DNA of 15,207 nucleotides from an uncultured Bacillus sp. (lineage in GTDB: Bacteria > Bacillota > Bacilli > Bacillales > Cytobacillaceae). The notes below the pieces were generated by a model that was not told the origin of the DNA, ran no database searches, and saw nothing but the letters and a program-made list of their open reading frames with translations. Below, piece after piece: positions 14,921 through 15,207 of this stretch; position 1 is the stretch's first letter; each line of letters begins with the position of its first letter. Location of the stretch: contig CALCRD010000113.1 in assembly GCA_937894355.1 (NCBI GenBank), positions 1 to 15,207 on the forward strand. Direction: 5' to 3'. A program made the position numbers and the translations under genes.

Positions 14921-15048
14921 TTGATTGGAGCGGAAGGCACGAAGACTCCTGCGGGAGTACGGGGCAGGGGAGACTCCAAAGGCGCAAAGCGCCTAGGAGG
15001 CTCCCCGCTACCGCCCGCGGAAAGCGAAGTGCCTGGAGCGGAAATCAA
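14921..15048. repeat. GC-rich, self-complementary intergenic repeat
   Basis: About 128 bp, much richer in G+C than its surroundings, folds into nested stems: TTGATT/AATCAA at the ends, GGCAC/GTGCC (14936-14940 with 15029-15033), GCGGG/CCCGC (14951-14955 with 15014-15018), GGGGAG/CTCCCC (14967-14972 with 15001-15006), CTCC/GGAG (14974-14977 with 14996-14999) and AGGCGC/GCGCCT (14980-14985 with 14989-14994). GGAGCGGAA occurs directly repeated near both ends (14927-14935, 15035-15043). I recall near-identical sequences as recurrent intergenic elements in Bacillaceae genomes, but I cannot verify the family name here. Confidence 0.75.
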
Positions 15049-15078
15049 CAGCCAAGTTTAACACAGCCTATTTTTTTT

Positions 15079-15121
15079 AAAAAACAAAAGTGGACAATTG
15101 TCTCGAATTGTCCACTTTTGT
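15079..15121 (-). terminator. Rho-independent terminator of a gene beyond the right edge
   Basis: A perfect 16-bp stem (15084-15099 with 15106-15121, 6-nt loop) is followed on the minus strand by a T-run. It would stop transcription entering from a minus-strand gene upstream of the window and insulate the aco promoter. Confidence 0.85.
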
Positions 15122-15159
15122 CCACTTTCTCATTTATTCATTTAGTTAGTGATAAAAAA

Positions 15160-15207
15160 GGCTGTTTTCGTAAAGTTTGTTGTTAAAATCTTAAACCCGA
15201 TTTTAAC
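15160..15207 (+). mobile_element. Second copy of the mobile repeat, left end only (cut by window edge)
   Basis: Positions 15160-15207 match 12520-12567 in the same orientation, differing at one base (TTAAAATCT versus TTAAAATCC). The copy continues beyond the window. Its left flank ATAAAAAA (15152-15159) would be the target duplication if it follows the same 8-bp rule. Confidence 0.85.

Noticed and set aside
14791..15186. 131-codon plus-strand ORF through the aco promoter region
   Set aside because: It runs through the sigma-54 promoter, the GC-rich repeat and a terminator and ends in the mobile repeat. The composition is that of translated non-coding DNA.

Overview
The window looks like a chromosomal segment from a member of the Bacillaceae (low G+C, Gram-positive, spore-former type). 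I base this on strong purine-rich Shine-Dalgarno sites, many Rho-independent terminators, and proteins that closely resemble, from memory, the B. subtilis AcoA/B/C/L, ExoA and DacC and the B. halodurans RNase HI. No genus can be fixed from the sequence alone. Every larger gene except the RNase H gene lies on the minus strand.

Region 1 (1-7230) is housekeeping and accessory material: the 5' end of a long-form speD (S-adenosylmethionine decarboxylase), an AarF/UbiB-type atypical kinase, a divergent two-domain RNase H, an ADP-ribosylglycohydrolase, a secreted or anchored subtilisin-like protease, and a DacC/PBP4a-type D-Ala-D-Ala carboxypeptidase. Most are separate transcription units with recognisable terminators (358-396, 2968-3005, 4160-4193). 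Region 2 (7333-8173) is exoA with its terminator.

Region 3 (8265-14850) is the acetoin dehydrogenase locus in the order acoA-acoB-acoC-acoL-acoR: E1 alpha, E1 beta, lipoyl-bearing E2, E3 and a sigma-54 activator. Together the four enzymes cleave acetoin to acetaldehyde and acetyl-CoA with reduction of NAD+. Upstream of acoA is a textbook -24/-12 (SigL) promoter. The predicted transcript begins at a strong ribosome binding site for a 9-codon leader ORF whose stop overlaps the acoA Shine-Dalgarno site. The activator gene has an intact AAA+ and DNA-binding part but no N-terminal GAF or other sensory domain.

The most unusual feature is a set of small mobile repeats in and around this operon. A 201-bp non-autonomous element (12520-12720) with imperfect terminal inverted repeats and a perfect 8-bp target duplication sits just after the acoB stop codon. 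Removing it restores an 18-nt acoB-acoC gap. A second copy of the same end begins at 15160 and runs off the window. A 41-bp deletion-like relic (9692-9732) lies just after the acoL stop. A separate GC-rich, heavily base-paired intergenic repeat (14921-15048) lies where the sigma-54 enhancer region would be expected. No rRNA, tRNA, CRISPR array or complete insertion sequence was seen.
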